Shown piece after piece: positions 27,770-39,772 of a stretch of DNA of 64,000 nt (position 1 is its first letter; the number at the start of each line of letters is the position of its first letter). The notes below the pieces were generated by a model that worked only from the letters and a program-made list of their open reading frames with translations, searched no databases and was not told the origin of the DNA. Source of the stretch: Eucalyptus grandis (Eukaryota; Streptophyta; Magnoliopsida; Myrtales; Myrtaceae); contig NC_052616.1 of the NCBI RefSeq assembly GCF_016545825.1, positions 9,548,001 to 9,612,000 on the forward strand, in the 5' to 3' direction. The position numbers were made by a program, and so were the translations under genes.

Positions 27770-30700
27770 TGTGTGAGATCTCCAAAATCTCACTCCTCGC
27801 TCCTATGCTGACCTTCTAGCCGTAGCTTCTGCATATGAACAGATCGAGAAGATGGCCTACAGTGTCTGGCTCTCCCCCCCTTTCTCTCTCTCTCTTTCGG
27901 TAGCTGGGTCGAAGATTGCAGAGATTGACCAGCGTGGAACACGAGGATTTCGGAATATCTGAGTACTTTAATTCTCTGGTGGGTATAATGATTGACGATA
28001 GAATGACCTTTTGGATGTCGACTTTTGCAAAAGCTTTGCTTATTTTGACCTACTCTGTTGGTGCCCGCGTCCTCGAATTTTAGTGCTGGCAATCGGTGCC
28101 TTGTGCAGATCTCATTATAATTCAGGCGTGTCGTGAGCATGTTCAAGCGCCCAAGAACGAGTCGAAAATCTATCAAAACGCCCGTTATCTCTACAGGAAC
28201 AGAATGCTAAGTGCGGGTTCAAGCGTGTCATGAACAAGTTAGCAACGCTTTTATGAGTTACGAGTTACGTATAGACAGATTAACCCATTTATAAATGGAT
28301 TGTGCAATTAAATTCCGTCTGAGCATGCCAGATCCCGTATGGTGTGGACAAGTCAATGGTAGAAAGTTTTCATATTTAAACCAAACATGATCTAATCAAA
28401 GGTGTTGTATCATCAAGATATGCATAATTGATCTAACTCATTTAGCATGTTGAACATAAAAACTCAATACAAACGTGTAAAAGCGAGTTTTAACGAATAC
28501 CAACAAATCTAAAACTCATTGAAATGTGTGTGTCTCAACAAGAGATAGGATGGATGGTTTTATATTACGAGCGCAAAGCGAAGAAATCTGGCATGAAAAA
28601 GGGAAAGAACGAATTTGACCCATTTCTTCGGTCAACAACTACCGTTCATGCTCCCGTCCAAATCCAGCGGACATTCAATAGATGCGCACGAACATGGTCC
28701 AATGATGTTGCTACTTCACTTGAGGAGAGAATCTTTCCCGGAGAGAATCTTTCCAGGAGAGAATCTTTCGAAAATTTATACTTACTGGGATTTCAAGTGG
28801 TGTAGGCTTACTCCAGAGGTCGTATTCAGGTTTAATAGAAAATCACTGGATTGTTCAAGGGCTTTTGGAATTTGAAACTCACGCAAGGAGCCAATATTTA
28901 ACCTGATATATCGTTACGATATTTAACTGGATTCGCTGTCTAGCCATTTAAAAATTCCATTTCATCTTTCTTTTTGTGGTATAATATTTCCAACGAACGA
29001 TTAGATTAGGTTTTCGCTTTTGTTGAACATATCGTTTTTCATCCATCAAGACACTAGTCGAGCACGGTTTTAGATATGTTGCCATCAACAGTTTCTGCAC
29101 TGCTATTTTGTGTTTGAATCAATCTTGTCTCTCCTTCCTCCTCTCTCGTGACCGTGTTAGTTCCGGGTTCACTTCTTCGATCCGCTTGGGGTTTTGGTTT
29201 TTCCAGCTACACTCCCAGTTTCGGACCGGACTTTGACCCTGATTCCTCGATTGGCTTTAGTTCTCTCCTTTGTATCTTTTCTAAGAAAACCCTAGGATGG
29301 GTAAATGACGATGCTTTGGACGAGTTACACATACACGAGTCAGCGGCATTTTTGTCCAAAGGGTAAGAAGACAACGCATGACTTGGGCTCTTCCTGTGCT
29401 GGTGCCGACAGTTTTCGCCGGTCTCTGACCATTATTTATTCTTCTTTGGGTGTGCAAACTTGATTTTTCTAACCACCAACGTTATTATTTATTCCTCTTT
29501 GGGTGGGGACGCGTAAGTTTTAAGAGTGGGTGCCCTGCAAGAGCATATGAAAATCCGAGAGCCGAATGTGAAAGAAGAATAAAATAAGATCGACTAAAAA
29601 AAAAAAAAAAAACCACCAACGTCATTTTTTTTTTCTCGAAAAGTCACATAAATAATCATTAAATTTTAACAAGATGTATAATATCATCTCTAAATTTTTA
29701 ACTTATTTAATATGATTCCCAAATTTTAATCCAATGTAAAATATCATTTATGAACATTTAATTTGTTTAATATAATTCATACATTTTTTATTCATGCTCG
29801 GTGTAGTTCTTGAACTATATGAAAATGTTCAATATTATTTCTAAACTTAAATTAATAGAATAACAACATTGAATATTATCATAGAGTTCATTGACTAGAT
29901 TGAATAAGTATAAAACATATAAAGATTATATTGAATAAACTAAAATATTAAGAAACGTTTACCTAATGCCCCCCCCCCCCCCCAAATCATGTACATCCTT
30001 ACCAGGATTGATTATGACCATAGAAAATTGTAGTTGATTTTGCCTCCTTCGTCGATCGAGACAGGTTTGGCTATATTATGTTTTTTTTTTTTGCATGTCG
30101 TTGGTACTTGTCATGTCAAATTTTCTTATATGCCCGACATGTTGTAATAATGTAATATATTTATTAGTATTCTAAATATGATCCCAATATTGTATTCCCA
30201 ATTAGTTTTGATTTATTGCCCAATTTATTACCCACATCTATTACGTGATATTTGCCCGTTAATATGTTACCATAACGGTCTTGATAGAAGATGTCGGTAA
30301 CATAAGAAATGGAATAAAACGTCAAGTCGTTTAGTTTAAACCCTATCACTATAGAAAAAACACCATCATTATTGGCTAGTAGAATAGGACGTACAGATTT
30401 GGTGGTTCTCATATTGTAGATCGATCATGCTACATGGATCCGTCCGAGGTTTTAAGGTTTTCCGTTTTTGCATATTTCATCAATGGCTGGAGGTATGTTG
30501 ATCTTTACGTTTCCACAAATCGATCCCGAATTCTATATGAATTTATCTGTGATTGATAAATCGAAATCATCAGGTTTTAGTTTATATTTAATCTAACAAT
30601 TAGTATCATAGCATGTTTACAATCTCTGCCTTGGTGAAATTTTTCGAATTTTTATTTATTTTCATTGAATTATGTATGGATAAATTCGAGTCACCCACCA

Positions 30701-31079
30701 CGCGATAATGGATCGGCATGATCACACTGCCATTAGGAAGAAAACCCTTAAATTTTCCAGTATATTACCGATCATCGGAGGTTAATCGAGTGGTGAAATT
30801 TTGGTGGTTAGGATTTTTAGGGTAGATCGTTTTAGGCTTAATTCCGGTCAATACGTTGGTTGTTTTTGCCGGTTCTTGAAATTATTCGTTCGTCCCGACA
30901 TTCTCTTTGAAACCCATAAATCAATTTGGTCGGATATGGGCTGTGGAGGAGACCTAGGTGGCAAAACGAAGCTGGTCGCGGTGGAAGGAACAGCGGAAAA
31001 AGAAGAAAGCCCGAAAAAGAAGGCCGGGCGCGTTGCACGCGTGCCTCTCTGCTTGTGCAGAATTACAATTCTGCCATTG
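27770..31079. other. intergenic sequence
   Basis: No gene is recognised. Short open frames at 28524-28805 and 29148-29366 have no known family. Other landmarks are an A17-type run (29597-29613), diverged repeats of the type TTTAATATGATTCCCAAATTTTAA (29640-29960) and a C17-type homopolymer (29970-29986). The segment 30780-31079, directly before the plastid fragment, has no recognised match. Confidence 0.5.
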
Positions 31080-31417
31080 AAATTCCCTCCGCCCTACCGT
31101 ACTCCAAAATTGGTAGTTTCACCGCCTGTCTAGGGTTGAGCCCTAGGATTTGACGGTGGACTTAAAAAGCCACCTGCAGACGCTTTACGTCCAATCATTC
31201 TAGATAACGTTTGCATCCTTTGTATTACCGCGGCTGTTGGCATAGAGTTAGCCGATGCTTATTCCCTAGATACCGTCATTGCTTCTTCTCCAGGAAAAGA
31301 AGTTCACGACCCATGGGCCTTCTACCTCCACGAGGCATTGCTCCATCAGGCTTTCGCCCATTGCGGAAAATTCCCCACTGCTGCCTCTCATAGGAGTCTG
31401 GGCCATGTCTCAGTCCT

Positions 31418-31449
<32 letters not shown>

Positions 31450-31533
31450 TAATCATCGCCTTGGTAAGTTATCGCCTCACCAATAAGCTAATCGATGCGA
31501 GCCCCTCCTCGGGCGGATTCCTCCTTTCGCTCT
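31080..31533 (-). pseudogene. rrn16 (fragment): plastid 16S rRNA fragment in nuclear DNA (NUPT)
   Basis: On the minus strand this is the 5'-middle part of plastid small-subunit rRNA. It includes GAGACATGGCCCAGACTCCT, the GGCAGCAGTGGGGAATTTTC block, CAACAGCCGCGGTAATAC and the GCAAACGTT region. It covers about 454 bp of a gene of about 1.5 kb. Several rRNA positions are changed (for example GGTGAAACTACC where the plastid has GGTGGAAACTACC), and the flanks are nuclear repeat sequence. It is therefore an old plastid DNA insertion, not a working rRNA gene. Confidence 0.93.
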
Positions 31534-33120
31534 AGTAGGATTATGTAAAATAATTGTATTGGACATAAATTTTAAGATGGTTTTTATAGGACATATATTT
31601 TATTTGGACAAATGGACAGGAGTGTAATATTTGATACATACTATAGGAAATGAATGGTGCATTTGTTTGATTGAAAAAAATTTCCATGAATTAGTTTTGC
31701 AATCACACGTATGGTTTGTTGGAAATAATTTTTTAATGAAAAATCATATGCGATTAAAGAAAATATGTAGACTCAAAGTTAGAAAACTAAATTTTCTAAT
31801 CTAAATAATATATATAATTTATCTCGAAATGATTTTTCAGAAAATATTTTCTTTGGCTGCCCTCCACCACAGCTCGGTCTAATGATAAGCTAGCTAATGA
31901 ATGGAGATTGGATTCCACAAACAAACACGTCAAAGATTGAGTGGATGAAGGCCAAATATTTGGTGGGAGAAGAAAGAGGAGAAAATGACTAAGATAAGGG
32001 AAAGAATTGAGATACTATGGTGAGCAAATCTAGGGAAGGAATCAATGGGATCTCCCCATTACTCAGCAGTATGTCAGCCGAATTTGGCCGTTCGGGGAGG
32101 CTCAACCAAGAGTAAAAGCAAAGGGAGATTTGGGGATGCGAATCACGCAAAAATGAGGGGGCTAAAATCAGAAATCCAAGTGCATAAGGGGAATTTATTG
32201 CAAGATAGAAAGAAAGAAAAATATTTGCAATCAAAGGAGACTCGAATGTTCCAAACTACTGATCACACGATGTCTTCTCTCAGCAATATAATGATTACGC
32301 CTTCCATACTCATCATCACCGCAATTATTAAGAATTAAAAAAATTAATCATCTCCAAGTGGACAATTTTACCCTTGAAACGGGAACTAGACTGAAATTTA
32401 CCAATTCCAACTTTAAAGAATCGGGAACAAGACCAAAGACCTAGGAATTGCTAAAATTGGCCAGTCTTAACGGTTTCTTTTGCTCAACTCAACTTTTACT
32501 AACCCTGAAATTTGGTTAGAAATCCATATCATTCCCCTTGATGATAGATCAAACATGACCTCATTAAGTTGTTGGAAAACATTAAATAATATGAAAATAA
32601 GAATTAGATGGAAATTTGTTGGAAAAGTTGAGAAAATAATAGCAATCGTCTAGGCATGCCGCACCATCCTTAAGAATAATTCTGCTTTTGGAATATGAAA
32701 CTTGTCCCATAAGACTCTAGCAGCTATCCTCCCAAGATATAACAAACATTCTTATATACTCCATATTGGAATATTGGAAGGAATAGAAACAATGTTATGT
32801 GTATAACCCAACCAAAAAGAAAAGGAAACAAGGGGAAATTCTCTTAATTCGGAGTATTTTATTTTTGGATTGTGGTTTGTCATTTTATATTTAAACAAAG
32901 GGCCATTAAAAGAGCTGTTAAGAAAGAGCCATTAAAAATCATTTGGCAATTAATAGAAGCAAAGTCAATATAAAACGTCATATATTAATAGCGGATGGAA
33001 ATCATTACAAATTGATGAGGGTGGTAAAAACGTTACAAAATTTAGTAGCTTTCAGTATCCAACATATCTGACAAGGTTCATCTTTCTTATAGAGAGGGGG
33101 TAAGAACAGTGAAGGTGGAA

Positions 33121-33761
33121 ATGGCCATGATGGTAACAACAACCAAGAGTATGGGGTCGGTGATCCTCATGGTAGTTATGATATCGGGGTCATCCATCAG
33201 TGCCACTAATTGGGGCTGGAGAACATCTTTTCTAGGCGAGCTTTTCTGTACAATGTCCTGTGCCACTACAAATCCACCCCTTCCATGTGTCTCCAAGTGC
33301 TACGAAAACAGGGATCAGTCCAGCGAGTCCTTGACGTCTGCGGGAATAAAGCACTGCGACGTCAGTTGTTTATCGTCTACTTGCCTTAACTACTATCAAG
33401 GTAATAATCCTCACATCGAGATCAAAGATATAGCGTAACTTCTTATGAGATCCATACAACTAAGAAACTCATTGCATAATCTTCTTCTCTTGCTTGATCT
33501 ACGTCTCATTGATATATTTTTATTACAAGAGGATGATTGCTTACTGAATCATTTCATTTCCTTGGACTTCAATATATAGGCTCTTGTTTAAAATAATTCA
33601 ATTTCAATTTTGATGTGAGTACCTTTTTAATTCTATTGTTTTATATTTGAACTCATGAAGACACCGAGAAAGTTGGAGTGGACGTGAAGAAAATTCGAAC
33701 TTGTGCAAAGTCATGCCATCAGGGTTGCCGAAAGACCTATTCATTGCACTCAAGTCATTGA
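33121..33761 (+). CDS. secreted cysteine-rich (thionin-like) protein, copy 2
   Basis: Two exons, 33121-33400 and 33661-33761, with the same intron position and phase as copy 1 and a joined frame of 126 codons plus stop. The signal-peptide core is uninterrupted (GSVILMVVMISGSSISA), and ten cysteines are present, an even number suited to five disulphides. They fall as CX3C (CTMSC), CX3C (CVSKC), CX3CX4C and CX3CX3C. Secretion and disulphide bonding are inferred; antimicrobial action is only a family-level guess. Alternatives are another class of small cysteine-rich secreted protein, such as a pollen or reproductive signal. This copy looks the more likely of the two to be functional. Confidence 0.68.
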
Positions 33762-34985
33762 ACTTATACTATGCTTTTGTGGTTTCATTCCTCGACTATT
33801 AAAAAATGCATTTTTAATTTTGTGATAAAATGACTACTCCCTATTATTCGGAATCAGATTGTGAGATATAAATACAAAAGAAAAGGTAACCTCTACAAGA
33901 TATCGAAGTTGGCTTTGTCTTGCCTATATGGATTTGTGTCAAAACATGATGTATGTCCTCACACAATCGATGTTTTACGATGTGCATAAAATTATCAATT
34001 TCTAGCACGACATGGCATGAGAGTATGACTTGGCAGTGCTGCCATTGAGACAAATGAAATGATATGTATAAGCACATCCTAAGCCAAAAGAGAAAAAGAG
34101 AATTATATATATATATACCATAAGTTAATTTTATGAATTATGTTTGGGTGGTAATTTCAAATAGGATAAGGATATCACGGTGGAGAGAATTGATTGTCTT
34201 TTAAAGGATATTTTCAAAATGCTATGGGAATTTCTTTGTGGTCCTATCAAGGCAGGATTGAGAAAGAATAACGAAGAAAATAGATTTGGCTGACAAGGGC
34301 CTCGTATATTGTGCAATACAGGAAAGGAAGATGGGGGGTTATTGTTTTATTTTTTCTGCAAGATTAATGAAAAGATATTTCGGAAAAAAAGGCAACCCAT
34401 ACTAACGAGAGGAAAAAAAAAAGATATCCGAGAAGGAGGAGAATATATTAGGTAGGTGAAACACTCTACCAAGGTTAAATGGAAAATTATTCTTCGATCG
34501 ACACATGTCGTTTGCGTATTGTCCATATCCGTTAAATGGGTGGATCGGGTCATAAATGGTTCGACCCAAATCGATCCATTTAACCCGTTTATTAAGAGTG
34601 TCAGTAATCAAACCGAAAAATTTGATTTTTTCCGTTCGGTTTCCATTTAGTACGGTTTCTATTAAAAACCAAAATTTTTCGGTTCGGATCGGTTTAACAA
34701 ACCGAAAAATAGAACCGGTAAAGGGCCAACCCTATTTCTAATTCTCTCCTGTCTCTTGTCGTCTTGAAGGTGCGATAGTGACGACGACGGCGACTGTGAC
34801 TGCGACGGCAATAGGGATGGCGATGGCGGCAGGGATGGCAACAGCAACGGCGACAAGGACGGCGACTGATTGAGGGACCGATTGTTCCGCCATGCCCTTT
34901 TCTCTTCTTCTTCTCTTTATTTGTCGGCAACGGCGACTCGTGGAGTTGTGTGCTGTGCTGGGTTGAGCAACAGCACTTTGGAGAC
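33762..34985. other. intergenic sequence in duplication copy 2
   Basis: Counterpart of 2176-3413: AT-rich, without a recognised gene, with a short (TA)n run and the GACGGCGA-type imperfect repeat at 34780-34870. Confidence 0.6.
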
Positions 34986-35090
34986 TGACCCTTTTGTCCT
35001 CACAACGCCGCTCTACTAAGTCAATGCCCCTCCTCACATGGGCAGCACATACACTGCCATTGCTGCTGATACCATCGCCCTCACTTTCAG
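34986..35090 (+). pseudogene. methionyl-tRNA synthetase exon fragment, copy 2
   Basis: Same scrap as at 3414. It reads [10 protein letters not shown], then TAA where copy 1 and the family have TAC (Tyr), then VNAPPHMGSAYTAIAADTIA. It is followed by a length change before TTTCAG/GTTTGT. The two copies carry different disabling changes, so both decayed further after duplicating. Confidence 0.78.
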
Positions 35091-37907
35091 GTTTGTCTTC
35101 AGACATTGTTCGTCTTTCATTGTTGACGTTCCTTTTTGTTTTTCCGTTGTTTTTTGGTTGTCTGCGAGTTATGGGCGTCGGTAAAGGCAAAACCCATGTT
35201 TCTTGATCCCCTTTTTGGTGTCACTAAGAGTAGAGATCAGTGTCAATGGTCGGTTGTTTCTTTTATCATAGTAGATACGAATAAAGAGTGCCAATTTATT
35301 GTGGTTGAACTTTTTCCTTGATGCAAATGAATGAGTCTGCCTGTAGCCGGGGGGGATGAGTTTTGTTCCTCAGACAAAGCTATTGCTTCGTAATCGTTCT
35401 TTAGCATTGGTTGTTCGTGGTAAACTAATGCACTTTATTCATCAAGATTTGATTTTTCTTTTGTTTAAGCTGGGGTTGGATTGGAAAATTGGCTCTAGGA
35501 ATCACTTCTACATAAACAATGACTTGGTTCTAACTTCTGTTACTTCAGATTAAAAGGCTTACAATTATAATTCTTCTTTTTTTGTGGGCTATAATCCATT
35601 TGGAGCATGAATTCATTTGGAGCGTGAATTTATTTTCCTCGGGTGCTCCGCAAGAATCCTTCCTATTTATGCGCTTGAACAACTTCATGGGTTCTAGTTT
35701 TGGTTACTAGATTCGGAGTCACTTCTGACGTTTTGTTTCTTTGACTTGAGTCGACCCAAAAACCTGAGCTATCCAACACAAAGGTAGGCTTTCCTGATGC
35801 TGATAAAGTTTGTCTGAATTACTCTAATCTCTGAGATGAGAATGGAGATAGCTACACTTGCGATTTTTGAGCCATTCTGTTTTGGTGAGCTTGTTCATTA
35901 GGTAGGTGAAAACCATAGTTTAATCGCTTAAGGTTTTGGCTTAAGACCGATGGCCAAGGTAATTGATTTTGGGGTATCTTTCAGGGTAGTGAGACACTGG
36001 ATATGTTAAATATCCCGTCACCCATGATTTACCTTTGTTCTCCTCAGCCGTGCCTCAAACCTTTAGCTTGTTGAGGTAATTCATTTCTTTATGATGCATT
36101 TTGCCGACGCAGCGTTGTTTGTGCTCTCTATGTTTATCTTGTCCTTTCTATCATTGGTTTACCATTAGTACTTCTTTCAACAGTGAATAGAAGCAAAGAT
36201 GCATATTACTGTTGAGTGTCGTGTATTCAAGCATCTTTCGCAGAACCTTGATCGTAGCTACAGTTTTTAAATTAAACATTTCTTGGTATGCAGGGGAAAA
36301 GCTATTCCATTTCTCGTTTTGATGCCTGATTGAGCACCTGAAGCTTTAAGATTGCACGAATTGGGCATTGTTACAAGGCTTCTTGCTAATGTTAAAGGCT
36401 CTTTACAACATGAACAGAGTAAAAACCTTTGTTTCAGTTGGAGTGCATGATGTTAAAGGTTTTTTTGACATTGTTTGCAACCAAAAAAAAAAAAAAAACT
36501 GTCTTCACCAATATCAAGCCTTTTTAGATTGATCTTGTTCTTAACTTTTGTACATCAGGACTCATGTCATATTTTACAATATGCGATGTGCGTATTTTGA
36601 ATTGGTTGAGTTCAAAATGCCCTTCCCTAGCATGAGTTGCATCTATTAATGCTTGAAGCCCACAGGTTATGTGCATTTAGGGCCAGGTTTAAGTGGAGAA
36701 CATATTGGAGGTCTTCATTTGTGTGATTTCTAATCATAGTGGATTTCGCTTTATACAATGTTGTTGTATGGAGAGTTTGCTTGCCAAATTTAATGTGTAG
36801 AGAAGAGTATTGACTGAGGCCCCTGCTTTAAATTGTGTTTTCTTTCTTATATGTGTATCTGTCATTGTATGTACACAATAAGAAGAGAAATGTTCATTGT
36901 ATAGGTTTTGCCGACACAGTTCAAAAGTACTTGATGTATTTTGTAGCTCATTGACCCTAATGATGGTAAAGGCTCTTATATGTACTCAAGATTGACTACG
37001 ATCCGCACTACTTTCGCAATCGATCGAGGAGGACTTAGAAGAACTTGAAAATTTTAAGTTGAGTGAGAAAAAAAAATAACCATTGAATATTTATATTTTT
37101 CAATATTACAATTGATATTTCAACTTTCATTTTCATTATGAATTTAATGCAGAGTTGTCATCTATGACCACAAACCTAAATTCAATAGCAATTTCTCTTG
37201 ATCATTGACGAACTTAGATGTAAGAATTATCCATATTTATTTCTTTCACTATTACAATTGATATTTCAATTCTCATTTTCATTGTGAATTTAATGCAAAA
37301 TTGTCATTTACGACCATGGACCTGAATTCAATAGCAATTTCTCTTGATGATTGACATGTAAGAATTATCTATATTTATATTTTCAATATTACAATTGATA
37401 CTTCATTTCTCATATTCATTGTGAATTTAATGCGAGTTGTACCCAGGTCAGAATTTGGTCAATTTTCCAGTTTTTATGTTCTATCTTTGAAAGTTTGGAG
37501 GGCCATTATGCAATTTCATCTTGTTGATAGAGCTCTTGGAGATTGGGAGATAAAAAGTTACCCGAGCTTGTTCTATTTTTAGAGGAATGACATTCCCCCA
37601 ATTTTATAATGTAGAAACAAGACTAAATGTTTCAACTATTGGTTGATCAATCCCTATATAAAGTTTTTACGGTTAATGAAAAAGAATATTGGTAAAATCC
37701 CTTCATATTTTCATGATGTGGCTTACTATGAACCTTGTATTGTTTAATTGCTCAATGATGACAAATATTTTGTGATTAGTTCTAAATTTGTTTTGCCATT
37801 CCCAACAATAGAATTACTCAACAATGCTTACGCGATAGGACCATCATTCTCTCTCCACCTTAAGTTTTGTTTAGCCAACTTGAGGAAAGATTTAGTCGGT
37901 TTGACCC
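35091..37907. other. gene-free segment of duplication copy 2
   Basis: Counterpart of 3506-6325. It holds the tandem repeat at about 37083-37440 and no recognisable gene. Confidence 0.6.
37083..37440. repeat. tandem repeat, copy 2 of the 5497-5855 array
   Basis: Same three-unit array with the TTTCAATATTACAATTGATA and TGTGAATTTAATGC words. Unit number and order are unchanged relative to copy 1. Confidence 0.82.
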
Positions 37908-39577
37908 TGTGACATCTTGAATTTCCAATATTGGTTTCAATTGAATAAATCGGGCCTTTTATCAACGCGTCTATAATGCTATTCGAGCCGATCACTCGTG
38001 AGATAACTAAACTATTTGGAGAAGTCATTAAAATATTTTAATGCAATGGACTTGAGAATTCGACCAGAGGTCGACTGCTCGACCGTGCTAGTCTGCAAGA
38101 GTCATTACGGCATTGTCAAAATCGATCAGAGATTATGGATATATTGATTCGACTGAGATGTGTGATCAAAGTGTAGGTGATTCCACCTGATTGCAAAATT
38201 CTCGTCGATCGGCACTAGATCGATTTTCTATTGCTTTTGGTACCCTGTGCCCGTAATTGAAATCTTGAGATTTTCACGACCACTGAGAGTTGCCAATGTA
38301 TTGAGTAGGTTCATAGTGGCTTGAAAAAAATTGACCACAAGTCATTCGCACTAAAACCTCTGAAAACTACTCGAAAGCCTAAGTTACGCTAAAACGCGCC
38401 CGAGTGAAATTAATCGCGACCCAATTTAGGTCCGATTTCAAAATTGAAAGTTTTGTTATGTCACAAGTCATTTTAAACGTCTCTTTCGAGGAATTTTTGG
38501 TGAATTTGAGATTTTTACGAAAATCGTTGCATGAAGGTTCTAAATTAGTGAAATTCGGATGGGCCAACTCAAAGGAAATTTTGGCTTCTATACCGAGTTA
38601 TATGGTGTTGGGGACTTGTAGAAAATGGTGTGGCCTTTTCTTCGATAAATTGGACATCAAATTTGGGGAAAATTGTTAAAGAAATTGAAGACCAAATAAT
38701 GAAATTCGAGCTAAGAAAAGGGGTACAATTTTGGACTTCAAAATTTGGATTATTGATGGATTTTATGCAAAAAAGTATTAAGAGACATTGAGATAAGTTT
38801 GAGGGGTAATTGGGGGACCAAGCATTCAATTTTCTAGATAGTCTTTATTGACTTTTTGGTCATTTCCTTTCAAAAGCCTCCTCAGCACACCTAGCCACCG
38901 ACTCCTCCTGCTCATGTTTCCACTTTGCTTTTCATTTTCCCTTGAAATTCTGTCAAAGCAGCATCCTCGCACGAAGATCGCCTGCCCCTTCTTTCATTTC
39001 CTTCGCCCGCAGCCAACCCCTTCGCTAGCAACACCCATTCTCCACTCACTGAAGCTTCACGGTCTCATCAGCCTCTTGCCAGCAGCAATTTGAGTCAACG
39101 AAGCAGTGAAGCCCTCCCAAACGAAGACCACCAAACAACCGCACTTGCACCTCCACGCGTCCAAGTCCACTGAAGATATCAGCAGCTTCGGTCTCCACGT
39201 CTGCAACTCGTGTTTCTCCATCAACTCAGCTGCACGCCTTCACCAACGAAGCCCCCTCTCCACAGACGTTCTTCACCACTAGCTGCTTTTGTCTGTTATC
39301 TTCAGCCACGCGTCTTCACGGTCAACCAACAAAGCCATCACCCACCGAAGCAGCAGTCCAGCGTTTCCTTGGTCTTCCTAGCTCGACGCCAGCCCACTCA
39401 CGAGCTTCGTTACTTCCTCATTCGCTACTCCAAGCCTCGACGCCAGCAAGCTGCAAGTTCGGCCTAATTGTAGTCCACGAGCCAGCGAGCTTCAGCCCAC
39501 ACCATTCTCTCCCAGTCCAGCATTTTGGGCCCAATTCAGCAGCTCCTTCAGGCTTTCTTGTTCAACCCATTTGAAGC
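37908..39577. mobile_element. 5' part of gypsy-type LTR, cut by the assembly gap
   Basis: It starts TGTGACATCT right after GACCC (37903-37907) and matches 6326-7999. The rest is missing beyond the N run. The intact TGTGACA start and GACCC flank confirm the borders inferred for the solo LTR in copy 1. Confidence 0.82.
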
Positions 39578-39677
39578 NNNNNNNNNNNNNNNNNNNNNNN
39601 NNNNNNNNNNNNNNNNNNNNNNNNNNNNNNNNNNNNNNNNNNNNNNNNNNNNNNNNNNNNNNNNNNNNNNNNNNNNN
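39578..39677. other. 100-N assembly gap
   Basis: Exactly 100 undetermined bases, the usual placeholder for a scaffold join of unknown size. Sequence continuity across it should not be assumed. Confidence 0.99.
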
Positions 39678-39772
39678 TGGCTCCTCATGAGTGACCGGGG
39701 ACCACACTGACATGGCACTCCTGGACCACCCAATATTTTCTCACGAAATGGTGCAACGCACCTAGAGAGAGG

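Larger units (their letters stand above)
31597..39577. repeat. 8-kb direct duplication, copy 2
   Basis: Colinear with 1-7999 (see copy 1). It begins 63 bp after the plastid rRNA fragment and ends exactly at a run of 100 N, inside the LTR that copy 1 carries in full. The true right border is therefore hidden by the gap. Confidence 0.97.

Noticed and set aside
29970..29986. C homopolymer as a biological feature
   Set aside because: A simple run of about 17 C, possibly of inaccurate length; no associated structure.
31080..31533. A working rRNA gene
   Set aside because: Only about a third of the 16S gene is present, with changed conserved positions and nuclear flanks.
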